Source: Nitrospira sp.
GTDB taxonomy: Bacteria; Nitrospirota; Nitrospiria; Nitrospirales; Nitrospiraceae
Direction of reading: 5' to 3'
Assembly (NCBI GenBank): GCA_031315995.1
Contig: JALDRG010000004.1
Coordinates: 62,001 to 126,000 of the forward strand
Length of the DNA stretch: 64,000 nucleotides
Part shown: positions 45,820-54,539 of the stretch, in pieces
Layout of the letters: each line of letters starts with the position of its first letter
Numbering within the stretch: the first letter of the stretch is position 1
The notes under the pieces: generated by a model
The model's database searches: none
The model's input: the letters and a program-made list of their open reading frames with translations, nothing else
What the model was told of the DNA's origin: nothing
Made by a program: the position numbers and the translations under genes

Positions 45820-47157
45820 ATGGCCAACGGCGTCGCACAAATCAGACGATCAGTGATGACCCTTGCGCTCCCGGTGACGATCAGCAGCTTGCTGCAGCGC
45901 ACCGAGGGCATTGTCGCGGTCTTTCTCGTAGGGGGGTTGGGTGCGATTCCCATTGCCGCCGTCGGCTTGGGCCAGTTGCTCGCCTTTATCGCGACCACGC
46001 TGGTCTCTGGTCTTTCGGTGGGCACGAACGTGATCATCGCTCAACAGTGGGGCGCCCGTCGTTACGATGAAGCAGGCCAAGCCGCTCGGCACTTTCTTGG
46101 TCTCTCCCTGTTGGTCGCCCTCGGCCTGGCCCTACTCGGCCTCTCGGCAAATAGACACATCATGGAACTCCTCGGCGCGCAGCCTGAGGTCATCACCCTC
46201 GCGCTACCCTACTCCACCCTGATCTTTTTGGTGATCCCGTTCACGGTGCTTCTCGCCGTTCTCTCGTCGATTCTCCAGGGAACCGGCGACACCAAGACGC
46301 CGATGTATGCCATGATCGTGGTCAATGTGCTCCACATCGCCATTGCCTATCCGCTGATCTACGGCCAATGGGGCTTGCCGGCGTTCGGCGTGAAGGGCGC
46401 GGCCGTTGCCGTAGGAATCGCGGAGGCGACTGGGTCGCTCTATCTGCTTTCCCGTTGCCGGACGATCCTCAAACCGTCGAAGCGGCTCAGACTGGATCTG
46501 ATCCACACCATCTGGCAGGTAGGCGCGCCGGTTTCTGGCGAACGGATCGTGCAGCAGGCCGGCATTCTGCTCTATACCAAGATCGTGCTGCTCTACGGCA
46601 CCGTGGCCTACGCGGCGCATCAAGTCGGACTCTCGATTGAATCGCTCTCGTTTCTGCCGGGCTATGGCTTTGCCATCGCCGCAGCCACGATGGTCGGGCA
46701 AAGTATCGGCGCCGGCAAGTACACCAGGGCCAAGCTCGAAAACTGGGAAGCGAACCGGCTGGCGACCTTCATCATGTCCGCCATGGGTATCGTCTTTTTC
46801 TTTTTTCCCTACGTCTTGCTCCGCGCCTTCACCAGCGATGAGGCGGTCATTGATCTGGGGACCATCTTCCTGAAGATCGTGGCTCTGCTGCAGATTCCGC
46901 TGGCGCTCACGATGGTGTTGGCCGGGTCGTTGCGCGGAGCTGGTGATACGCGCTTCATCATGATCGCTACGATGATCGGGATGTGGGGCGTGCGCATCCC
47001 CATCGCCTTCGTGGCGGGCGACTGGTTGTCGATGGGGGTCTTATACGTCTGGCTGGCGATGATCGCGGATTGGACGCTGCGAATGGCGCTCATGCTGTGG
47101 CGGTATCGCTCGGAGCGGTGGAAATCGATCCGAATGCTTCGTTCATCGACGACGTGA
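45820..47157 (+). CDS. MATE family efflux transporter
   Basis: A 445-residue multidrug/toxin extrusion protein with twelve likely transmembrane helices in two homologous bundles. The start IRRSVMTLALPVTISSLLQR, the phrase GLSVGTNVIIAQQWGARRYD and the second-half pair AIAAATMVGQSIGAGKYTRA and PLALTMVLAGSLRGAGDTRF are typical. AGGATG upstream of the ATG supports the start. The substrate is unknown. Its distance of 2.5 kb and opposite strand make a link to the NRPS locus uncertain. Confidence 0.9.
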   Translation: MANGVAQIRRSVMTLALPVTISSLLQRTEGIVAVFLVGGLGAIPIAAVGLGQLLAFIATTLVSGLSVGTNVIIAQQWGARRYDEAGQAARHFLGLSLLVALGLALLGLSANRHIMELLGAQPEVITLALPYSTLIFLVIPFTVLLAVLSSILQGTGDTKTPMYAMIVVNVLHIAIAYPLIYGQWGLPAFGVKGAAVAVGIAEATGSLYLLSRCRTILKPSKRLRLDLIHTIWQVGAPVSGERIVQQAGILLYTKIVLLYGTVAYAAHQVGLSIESLSFLPGYGFAIAAATMVGQSIGAGKYTRAKLENWEANRLATFIMSAMGIVFFFFPYVLLRAFTSDEAVIDLGTIFLKIVALLQIPLALTMVLAGSLRGAGDTRFIMIATMIGMWGVRIPIAFVAGDWLSMGVLYVWLAMIADWTLRMALMLWRYRSERWKSIRMLRSSTT

Positions 47158-47167
47158 AGTCTGACCG

Positions 47168-48529
47168 CTACGCCTCGGTCGAACACTCCGGAGGCCTGAC
47201 AGAGGGTCGCGTATCCGTGCCCGATCCTGCCCGCACTTCGATGCGCCCCACGCCCTTTACGTTCGCACACAGGTCCCCCAAGCCGGGCGTGACCAATCGG
47301 TAAGGACCACCCTTGCCATCCGGTAGCGGCTGACCATCGAGTTCATAGAGCAGCAGTCCAAAATCCCGAGCCTGTTGCAGGGTAAGGGTCGCGGCATATT
47401 TCCCATCGGCGGAATGGAACGTGACATGGTCGGCATCGACCGCGAGGGCTGGAATGTCCAACAGACCGCTCACACGAATCGCTCGGCCTCGCATTGAGGG
47501 CATCAGCTGGCTGATATCGACGACCTGGTGTTCCGGCGGAAGTTGCGCCAGCGCCGCGCGCGTGAGTGAGACCGGCTGCACGACCGCGCCCTCGATCCGG
47601 ACGATACCGGGACCCGCCAGTTCTCGCTCGGTGATGGCTTTCACCATCGCCGTCAGCGCCTCGTTCACCGGCGTGGGAATCCCCAATTTCTGTCCCATAC
47701 GCACAATGTAGCCGTTCAGATACTCGATCTCGGTCGGGCGTTTGGCCTTCCAGTCATCGTACATCGAGGTATGAATGTCCCGCAGCTCCTGTGTCCACTT
47801 CACCACCTTCTCGGCCATATCCGGGGCCAACGGCACCTTCACCGCCGCCGACAGCGCCGCGACTTCACCCACGATTTGCCGAATCACGCCGGCCATCTCC
47901 GGGTGGTCCAGCGCCTTCGCCACCTTGTCGTCGATCAGCACCGTGAGAGGGTTGAAGACACAGTTCCAACACATCTTCTCCCATTTGCTCTTCCGAATAT
48001 CGTCGCTGAGCTGGCAGGAAATGCCGGCCTGCTTGAAGATCTCCGCGATCTGCAGCACCCGTTCGCTCTTGTGGCCCATGAGTTCGCCGATGGCCACGCC
48101 GCCGCGCTTATAGTGCTCGATGACGCCGGGGGCGACGATCTTCGAGTAGATGAACGCCACGCCGCCGACCACACAATCGCGGTGCAGCCGGGCAATGATG
48201 CGATCTTCCGTATCGATGCCGTTCTGCAGCGTGAGGAGCACCGTGCGTTCGGTCAACACCGGCTCCAGCTGCGCCATCACCTCATCGAGATCGTAGGCCT
48301 TCACGGCAAGAATGATGAGATCCGGCTGCGCGAGTTGTCGCGGATCGGAGGCTGCCGGTGGATGCACGGTGAAATTGCCCTTGGCACTTTTAATCATCAA
48401 GCCATGGCGCTTGACCGCCTCCAAGGTGCGGGGTCGAAGAAGAAACGAGACGTTCGAATTATTTTTTGCGAGATGGGCCCCGAAGAAACCGCCGACGGAA
48501 CCGGCCCCGACCACCATGATCTGCTTCAT
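47168..48529 (-). CDS. PanE-like reductase fused to a molybdopterin-oxidoreductase-like domain
   Basis: A 453-residue protein. Residues 1-305 match 2-dehydropantoate 2-reductase (ApbA/PanE): the NADP motif VGAGSVGGFFGAHLAKN, LQNGIDTED, a Lys in RKSKWEKMCWNCVFNPLTVL and the late Glu in TEIEYLNGYIVRMG. Residues about 315-440 are extra and read like a small oxidoreductase molybdopterin-binding domain (HVTFHSADGKYAATLTLQQA; LLLYELDGQPLPDGKGGPYR; CANVKGVGRIEV). The Moco-ligating Cys region is not evident. GAGGAG before the ATG at 48529 fixes the start; the GTG at 48541 lies inside that site. Confidence 0.82.
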   Translation of the reverse strand: MKQIMVVGAGSVGGFFGAHLAKNNSNVSFLLRPRTLEAVKRHGLMIKSAKGNFTVHPPAASDPRQLAQPDLIILAVKAYDLDEVMAQLEPVLTERTVLLTLQNGIDTEDRIIARLHRDCVVGGVAFIYSKIVAPGVIEHYKRGGVAIGELMGHKSERVLQIAEIFKQAGISCQLSDDIRKSKWEKMCWNCVFNPLTVLIDDKVAKALDHPEMAGVIRQIVGEVAALSAAVKVPLAPDMAEKVVKWTQELRDIHTSMYDDWKAKRPTEIEYLNGYIVRMGQKLGIPTPVNEALTAMVKAITERELAGPGIVRIEGAVVQPVSLTRAALAQLPPEHQVVDISQLMPSMRGRAIRVSGLLDIPALAVDADHVTFHSADGKYAATLTLQQARDFGLLLYELDGQPLPDGKGGPYRLVTPGLGDLCANVKGVGRIEVRAGSGTDTRPSVRPPECSTEA

Positions 48530-48619
48530 GAGACTCCTCACTCGTTGCGTTCGAAAGGACGGTACTATAGCATGCAGCCGCGCACCTGAAACAGAGACCG
48601 CTTTATCTCTTCGACGCCT

Positions 48620-49351
48620 ATGGGAACCGGATCAACTCTTGGATTGATTCAACAGAAGCTGGCCTCGGCCCGATCGGTGACCGTGCTCACCGGCGCCGGG
48701 ATTTCCGCCGACAGCGGCGTGCCGACCTTTCGGGGGGCCGACGGCCTCTGGCGGAATTTTCGCGCGGAAGATCTCGCCACGCCCGAGGCCTTCAAACGCG
48801 ATCCCCGCCTGGTGTGGGAATGGTACAACTGGCGGCGCGAACTCATCGCGACGAAACGACCCAACCCCGCACACGATGCCGTGGCCAGCATGGAGCACCG
48901 ATTCGACCAATTCTGGCTCATCACCCAGAACGTAGACGGACTGCACCGCGATGCCGGCTCCCGCAAACTCTCCGAGATCCACGGCAACATCTGGATGGTC
49001 CGCTGCACTCAGTGCCGGTGCGTAACAGACAATCGCGACGTGCCGATCGCGATCCTCCCCCTGTGCAGCAACTGCGGCGGACTCCTTCGTCCGCACATCG
49101 TATGGTTCGGAGAATCACTCGCCGAGCAGGATCTCGAGGCCAGCGAGGCCGCCCTAGAATCCAGCGACCTATGCCTGATCATCGGTACGTCCGGCCTGGT
49201 ATATCCGGCGGCGGGTTTTGGCGCGATCGCCAAACAGGCCGGCGCGTTCATCGTCGAGATCAATCTCGATGCCACCGCGCAATCCAGCCTCGTCGATGTG
49301 GCCCTGCACGGGCGCGCTAAAGATATCGTGCCGTTATTATTGCAGGCGTGA
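48620..49351 (+). CDS. Sir2-family NAD-dependent protein deacylase (CobB/SIRT5-like)
   Basis: A 243-residue sirtuin that removes acyl groups from lysines with NAD+. Motifs: VLTGAGISADSGVPTFRG, TQNVDGLH, catalytic His121 in EIHGN, and zinc Cys129, 132, 149 and 152. EWYNWRRE provides Tyr69 and Arg72, the pair known in SIRT5 and CobB to accept succinyl and malonyl groups, so desuccinylase/demalonylase activity is likely. It overlaps the convergent HAD gene by 15 bases. Confidence 0.9.
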   Translation: MGTGSTLGLIQQKLASARSVTVLTGAGISADSGVPTFRGADGLWRNFRAEDLATPEAFKRDPRLVWEWYNWRRELIATKRPNPAHDAVASMEHRFDQFWLITQNVDGLHRDAGSRKLSEIHGNIWMVRCTQCRCVTDNRDVPIAILPLCSNCGGLLRPHIVWFGESLAEQDLEASEAALESSDLCLIIGTSGLVYPAAGFGAIAKQAGAFIVEINLDATAQSSLVDVALHGRAKDIVPLLLQA

Positions 49352-50062
49352 GAGCAGCGGCACCAGTTCATTGAGGCTGGTGATCGTCGTCCCGCTCGAC
49401 GGATGCGCCCGTTCGCCTCGTGCGAGCAACACTCCCGTCAACCCGGCCCCCTGCGCCCCCTTCACATCATCACGTTCACTGTCGCCCACATGGAGCGCGT
49501 CGTCCGGATCGACGGCATGTTTCTCCAGGGCCTGCTGAAAGATGCGCGCGGACGGTTTGGCGGCATGGGCCAAACTCGAAATCGTGATCGTCTCGAACAG
49601 GTCGGCAATCCCCAACCCTCGTAGAACGGAGAACAAGCGCGAGTCGAAATTGGAAATGATGCCCAGCTCGAACCCCTGCTGTTTCAGGGTCGTGAGCACA
49701 TCCAAGGTCTCCGGAAAGAGCCGCCAGGACTCCGGCTGTTCAAAGCGCGCAAACACGTCTTCGAAAAACTCGTCGAAGGCCTCGAACATCCCCACACGAT
49801 AAAACACGTTGTGCACGATGTCGAACCACCACAACCGTTCGGATTGCTTGAGCGCCGCCGGTTCCGTCGCGGCAAAGACCGGCGGCGGCGCATCACGAAA
49901 GGATCGGGAGAACGCGGCTTTGATCGCAGCGAGCGATTCCGGGGTTTTCCTAAACCCATGTTGCTCCGCATGCTGCAGATAAATGTCGGCCACTGACCCA
50001 TGAATATGAAACAGGGTGTCGGCGGCGTCGAAAAAGACGACTTGAATTCGGCTCTGGGTCAT
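49337..50062 (-). CDS. HAD-like hydrolase (HDHD3/REG-2-like)
   Basis: A 241-residue HAD-fold protein. Motif I is FFDAADTLF: the nucleophile Asp is present, but the second position two residues on is Ala, not the usual acid/base Asp. Motif II is IISNFDSRL, motif III has the Lys in HAAKPSARIFQQAL and motif IV is HVGDSERDDVKGAQGAGL. The REG-2/HDHD3 group also departs from the classic DxD. The ORF opens at 50095; ATG 50062 (MTQSRIQVVFFD) is the likelier start, with AAGGA upstream. Confidence 0.8.
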   Translation of the reverse strand: MTQSRIQVVFFDAADTLFHIHGSVADIYLQHAEQHGFRKTPESLAAIKAAFSRSFRDAPPPVFAATEPAALKQSERLWWFDIVHNVFYRVGMFEAFDEFFEDVFARFEQPESWRLFPETLDVLTTLKQQGFELGIISNFDSRLFSVLRGLGIADLFETITISSLAHAAKPSARIFQQALEKHAVDPDDALHVGDSERDDVKGAQGAGLTGVLLARGERAHPSSGTTITSLNELVPLLSRLQ

Positions 50063-50224
50063 CGTGTGCGGTTCCTTCCCCTGCTGTGGCTTCATGATCG
50101 CTGACGGGCCGTCCGGCAGGGTCGGCGGATTCTAACAGGATGGCAAAAAGGTCCGCCAGCGTTGTGTTTGATTCCCCTGGCGCGTGATGGACCGCTCACC
50201 ACTGAGCTGGTTTCGGCGTTTTCT

Positions 50225-50253
50225 TTGACAGTTCGAAGGGCCTTTGTTAGCTT
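50225..50253 (+). promoter_or_regulatory. Promoter of the response regulator gene
   Basis: TTGACA (50225-50230), a 17-base spacer and TAGCTT (50248-50253), 30 bases before the ATG at 50284. The -35 is perfect and the -10 weak. Confidence 0.5.
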
Positions 50254-50283
50254 CGGCTGAGTGGGTATCTAGAGGTGATTGAG

Positions 50284-51450
50284 ATGGGATTCACCATCTT
50301 TGTGATCGATCGCAGCCCCGCCGTGCACCGCATGGTGGAGCAACTGTCCGCACCGCATGGCTACAGAGTCATGGGATTTCCTGACGGTCCTTCGGCCCTC
50401 GAAGCGGCGCGCAAGCTCAGTCCCGCGCTCGTGATCGCCGACTTTCACCTCGAGAACATCACCTTCTCGGGACTCTGCAAAGAAATCGGCCGACAAGACA
50501 ATTTGTCCGAAACGTTGATCGTCTCCATGGTAGACGGCTCCGACCGCTTGGATGAAAGTAAGTTGCGCGCGCTCGGGGTCCGGGCTTTTCTCAGAAAGCC
50601 GCTGCAACGGGAACAGCTTCTGGACACGATTCAAGTCATCCTGAACGGCGCGCCGGGACAACCGCGCGGCGGAAAACCTGCCAAAGCAAGGACGTGGCCC
50701 CCTGTCTCTACGGGAACGCACGAGGATGAACATGATGAGCCGCACGACGCGTCCACCGACGACCCCCCCCACAACGAGATGGAGAAGGAGCACGCCGACA
50801 TGTCCCCATCACCGAACCAGGCTGCTTCCACGGCGACACCCGCGACGAACTCGACCGACCCCTCCGGGGAAGAGTTGATGCGGGGTCTCTGTGATTACAT
50901 GTTGCACTCGGTCTCACTCCACGCCGACCGCAAGATCGGCGAGCTGCTCTCGGCCGCCGTTGCGAAGGAAGTCGCCGGACAAGTGGCGGTCGCCGTCGGG
51001 AAGACCGTACAGACGGAAGTGACGAAACAACTCGCAGATGCGCTGGCACCGGAACGGTTGCGCCGCGTCATGCGTGAGATGATTCAAGAGGAATTGACGC
51101 AGCAGGCTCAGGCACACCTTGCCGGGGTTGAGACGACGGTCCGTCAGGCCGTCGCACACGTGGCTCCTGCACTCGTGGAACAGTCCGCAGAAAAACTACT
51201 TGGCGGGCTCACAGAGACCGCGGTGAAGGAACAGCTTCCAGAGGCCATGAAGACCCACCTTGGCATGATCAGTCAGCTGGTAAAACAGGAAGTCGAGCAG
51301 GTGGCCGCCACCTGTGCGCGGCAGGCGGCCGATGAGATAGTGCACGAAATGGCAAAAGATCCGATCCAGCAGGCAGTGCAGCGGATCGTTCCAGACGTGG
51401 CAGAAACTCAGATCCGGGCCGAGATCAAACGATTGAGCTCGCCCGACTAA
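50284..51450 (+). CDS. Response regulator with long helical C-terminal region
   Basis: A 388-residue protein. Residues 1-120 are a receiver domain (IFVIDRSPAVHRMVEQL; phospho-acceptor in LVIADFHLEN; Lys in AFLRKPLQ). The first acidic pair is reduced to a single Asp. Residues about 120-195 form a polar Pro/Thr/Asp linker. Residues 200-388 are amphipathic helices of repeating character (GKTVQTEVTKQLADALAPER; EKLLGGLTETAVKEQLPEAM) ending RIVPDVAETQIRAEIKRLSS. That ending resembles tails seen on response regulators of deltaproteobacteria. The tail may oligomerise or bind membrane. AGAGGTG before ATG 50284 favours it over GTG 50275. Confidence 0.78.
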   Translation: MGFTIFVIDRSPAVHRMVEQLSAPHGYRVMGFPDGPSALEAARKLSPALVIADFHLENITFSGLCKEIGRQDNLSETLIVSMVDGSDRLDESKLRALGVRAFLRKPLQREQLLDTIQVILNGAPGQPRGGKPAKARTWPPVSTGTHEDEHDEPHDASTDDPPHNEMEKEHADMSPSPNQAASTATPATNSTDPSGEELMRGLCDYMLHSVSLHADRKIGELLSAAVAKEVAGQVAVAVGKTVQTEVTKQLADALAPERLRRVMREMIQEELTQQAQAHLAGVETTVRQAVAHVAPALVEQSAEKLLGGLTETAVKEQLPEAMKTHLGMISQLVKQEVEQVAATCARQAADEIVHEMAKDPIQQAVQRIVPDVAETQIRAEIKRLSSPD

Positions 51451-51463
51451 CGTCCTCGGCCGC

Positions 51464-51583
51464 TTAACCTCGCTTGACCTTCTTGGCCGCGGCCCGACGG
51501 GCCTTAACCAACCCCTTCACACGCGCCACATTCTTCCGATGCTTCTTGCGAACCTTCCGATCCTTCTCTCGTCCCCTCGGCAT
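51464..51583 (-). CDS. Small highly basic protein, 39 residues
   Basis: Starts MPRGREKDRKVRKKHRKNVA and ends with a further Arg/Lys-rich stretch; 19 of 39 residues are Lys or Arg. AAGGAG five bases before the ATG gives strong support. It could be a ribosome- or nucleic-acid-associated small protein, but no family is claimed. It lies between the response regulator stop and valS on the opposite strand. Confidence 0.65.
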   Translation of the reverse strand: MPRGREKDRKVRKKHRKNVARVKGLVKARRAAAKKVKRG

Positions 51584-51776
51584 AATCTCTCCTTCAACGG
51601 TAATGGGCTTTCAGGCCGGCAATCTCGATGCACATACTGAACCGCCGGATGTATATCACAGGGCTTCAGTCCGCTACAACCTTTTGAACCGCGCCGGACC
51701 AGTCGCCGTTGCCTTGTGAGCCCGCACCGCGCATGTTAAGATGCGCCCGCGTCGCGGCCCAGCCGCCTCTACGATC

Positions 51777-54539
51777 ATGCCCACACCGCAACTCGACAAA
51801 ACATACAGCCCACACGACGTTGAAGATCGCTGGTACCAGCGCTGGATCGACGCCGGTTTGTTTCACGCCGACACCACCCATCCCGGACAGCCCTATTCCA
51901 TCGTGATCCCTCCCCCGAACGTCACGGGATCGCTGCACGTCGGCCATGCGCTGAACAATACCCTGCAGGACATTCTAATCCGTTGGCGCCGCATGCAAGG
52001 CCGCAATACCCTCTGGATGCCCGGTATGGACCATGCGGGCATCGCCACGCAAAACGTGGTTGAGCGGCACCTGCAGGCGGAAGGCACCTCTCGTGAGGCC
52101 CTCGGACGAGACGCGTTCCTCCAGCGCGTCTGGCAATGGAAAGAAAAATCCGGCGGAACCATTCTCTCCCAGCTCAAACGACTCGGCGCCTCCTGCGATT
52201 GGGAACGCGAGCGCTTCACCATGGACGAGGGACTTTCGGAAGCCGTTCGCGAGGTTTTCGTACGCTTGCATGCAGACGGCCTGCTCTATCGCGGCGAACG
52301 ATTGATCAATTGGTGTCCGCGGTGCCTCACCGCCTTGTCCGATATCGAAGTCGAACACGAAGAGATCACCGGCAAACTGTATACGATTCGTTATGCCCTG
52401 GCCGAGGATCCCGCTCAGGTGCTCCTGGTCGCGACCACACGTCCCGAAACCTTGCTCGGCGATACGGCGGTAGCCGTGCATCCCGAAGACGAACGGTATC
52501 GCCACCTCATCGGCAAACAAGTCCGGCTTCCGCTGACGACGCGCACGATTCCCATTGTCGGGGATGCCATCCTCGTGGATCGTGAGTTCGGCACCGGAGC
52601 CGTGAAGATCACCCCTGCCCATGACTTCAACGATTTCGAAGCAGGCGAGCGGCATGGACTTCCCCGCATCAAGATCCTGGACGTGCATGCCAACCTTCGG
52701 CTGGAAGGCGCGCTGGCAGAGTCCGAAGTGGCGCACATCGTCGAAGGTCTTCCTGTCGCCAAGGCCCGGCTGAAGATCGAACAGCTGTTGACGGATCATG
52801 GCCTGCTTGAAACATCCGAGCCCCATAAGATGGCGCTCGGCAAATGTTACCGCTGCAAGACTGTTGTCGAGCCGCTGTTGTCGGACCAATGGTTCGTCAA
52901 GATTAAGCCGTTGGCTGAACCGGCGATTCAGGCAGTCGAGGATGGCCGGGTCAGGATTATTCCCGAGGCCTGGAAGAACAACTATCTCGGCTGGATGCGA
53001 GACATCAAAGACTGGTGCGTGTCCCGGCAAATCTGGTGGGGCCATCAGATCCCTGCCTGGTACTGCGAGACCTGTTATGGAAGCCCGTTTCTGCGCCGCT
53101 CCTCAGACGGGGCACCGCTGATTCCTTCCGACGCAGCCGTCATCGTGGCGAAAACCAAACCGGCCTCGTGCCCCAAGGGCCACTCAGATGCGCTGGTGCA
53201 AGACCCAGACGTGCTCGACACCTGGTTCTCCTCCGCCCTCTGGCCTTTTTCCACCTTAGGATGGCCGAAGCAAACGCCGGAGTTGAAGACCTTCTATCCG
53301 ACATCCACACTGGTCACCGGGCTCGACATTCTGTTTTTCTGGGTGGCGCGCATGATCATGATGGGCCTGAAATTCATGGGCGAGGTCCCCTTCCGCGACG
53401 TGTATATCCATGCCCTGGTCCGCGATGCCGAAGGCCAGAAGATGAGTAAGTCCAAGGGCAACGTCATCGATCCCTTGCATGTGATGGAACAGTTCGGCAC
53501 CGATGCCCTGCGCTTTACCATGGCGGCGATGGCGTCACCGGGACGCGATGTGAAACTGGCCGAAGAGCGGATCGAAGGCTACCGCAACTTTACGAACAAA
53601 ATCTGGAACGCCGCCCGGTTCCTCCTGATGCATCTGGACGGCGAACGGGTTGAGGTACCGGCTGCGCAGCGATCGTTCCCCGACCGTTGGATTCTGAGCC
53701 GCTTGAACGCCACCATCGCCACGGTCACGCACGAGTTGGAGCAGTATCGCTTCGACCGCGCGTCGAGCGCACTCTATCAATTCATCTGGCATGAGTACTG
53801 CGACAAGTACATCGAGATGATCAAGCCTGCGCTCAAGGAACAGGCGTCCGAGCAGGCAAAAACAACGCGGCAGACCCTCGCCGAGACCTTCGAAACCATG
53901 ATGCGGCTGTTGCATCCCTTCATGCCGTTTATTTCGGAAGAAATCTGGCAGACACTGCCGCACGAAGGTGCCAGCATTGTCCGTCAGCCCTACCCGACCA
54001 CGAGACCGGATTGGGAATCACAGGAAGTCGAACAGGAATTCGCGCTGCTGGAGGAATGCAGAGCTCTGATGAACCAGGAACGCGCAATCCTCGGGTATCC
54101 GGCGGGCAAACGTCTCCATTTCAAAGCGCATGGGAAAGCGCCTGAAATTGCTTCAGCCCTTAACAAGCATAAAGCGCTGATTGAGTATATGGAGAATGTT
54201 AACGACCTACGGGTAGCAGAGACTTTTGACGTCGATAACCCAGGCGGCCTTTTGATCCTGACGGGCAACTCCGTCCAAGTGCGAACCTCGATGGAGGACG
54301 CGGATCTCCAGAAGGCCAACGATAACGTCCTCAAACAGATCAAGCTGCTTCAAAAAGAAGTCGATCGTACGCAGCAAAAACTGCTCAATCCCGATTTCGT
54401 CGCTAAGGCGCCGTCTGAAGTGCTGAGCGAACACCGCGAGCGTCTCGAACGCGAGTCTCAGATGATACAACTTCTCAAGGATGCGCTTGGCCAGATAGAG
54501 ATTTTTGTCTTGGAGCGAAAACGGATTGAGCGCTCCTAG
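51777..54539 (+). CDS. valS: Valyl-tRNA synthetase
   Basis: Charges tRNA-Val. The class I signatures are PPNVTGSLHVGHAL (HIGH) and GQKMSKSKGNVIDP (KMSKS). The editing domain is present (VATTRPETLLGDTAVAVHPE; FGTGAVKITPAHDFNDFEAG). The C-terminal 65 residues form the usual coiled coil (LKQIKLLQKEVDRTQQKLLN). The frame opens at 51741, and ATG 51777 (MPTPQLDKTYSPHDVEDRWY) is the family-typical start. Leads the valS-nadC-birA-coaX cluster. Confidence 0.97.
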   Translation: MPTPQLDKTYSPHDVEDRWYQRWIDAGLFHADTTHPGQPYSIVIPPPNVTGSLHVGHALNNTLQDILIRWRRMQGRNTLWMPGMDHAGIATQNVVERHLQAEGTSREALGRDAFLQRVWQWKEKSGGTILSQLKRLGASCDWERERFTMDEGLSEAVREVFVRLHADGLLYRGERLINWCPRCLTALSDIEVEHEEITGKLYTIRYALAEDPAQVLLVATTRPETLLGDTAVAVHPEDERYRHLIGKQVRLPLTTRTIPIVGDAILVDREFGTGAVKITPAHDFNDFEAGERHGLPRIKILDVHANLRLEGALAESEVAHIVEGLPVAKARLKIEQLLTDHGLLETSEPHKMALGKCYRCKTVVEPLLSDQWFVKIKPLAEPAIQAVEDGRVRIIPEAWKNNYLGWMRDIKDWCVSRQIWWGHQIPAWYCETCYGSPFLRRSSDGAPLIPSDAAVIVAKTKPASCPKGHSDALVQDPDVLDTWFSSALWPFSTLGWPKQTPELKTFYPTSTLVTGLDILFFWVARMIMMGLKFMGEVPFRDVYIHALVRDAEGQKMSKSKGNVIDPLHVMEQFGTDALRFTMAAMASPGRDVKLAEERIEGYRNFTNKIWNAARFLLMHLDGERVEVPAAQRSFPDRWILSRLNATIATVTHELEQYRFDRASSALYQFIWHEYCDKYIEMIKPALKEQASEQAKTTRQTLAETFETMMRLLHPFMPFISEEIWQTLPHEGASIVRQPYPTTRPDWESQEVEQEFALLEECRALMNQERAILGYPAGKRLHFKAHGKAPEIASALNKHKALIEYMENVNDLRVAETFDVDNPGGLLILTGNSVQVRTSMEDADLQKANDNVLKQIKLLQKEVDRTQQKLLNPDFVAKAPSEVLSEHRERLERESQMIQLLKDALGQIEIFVLERKRIERS

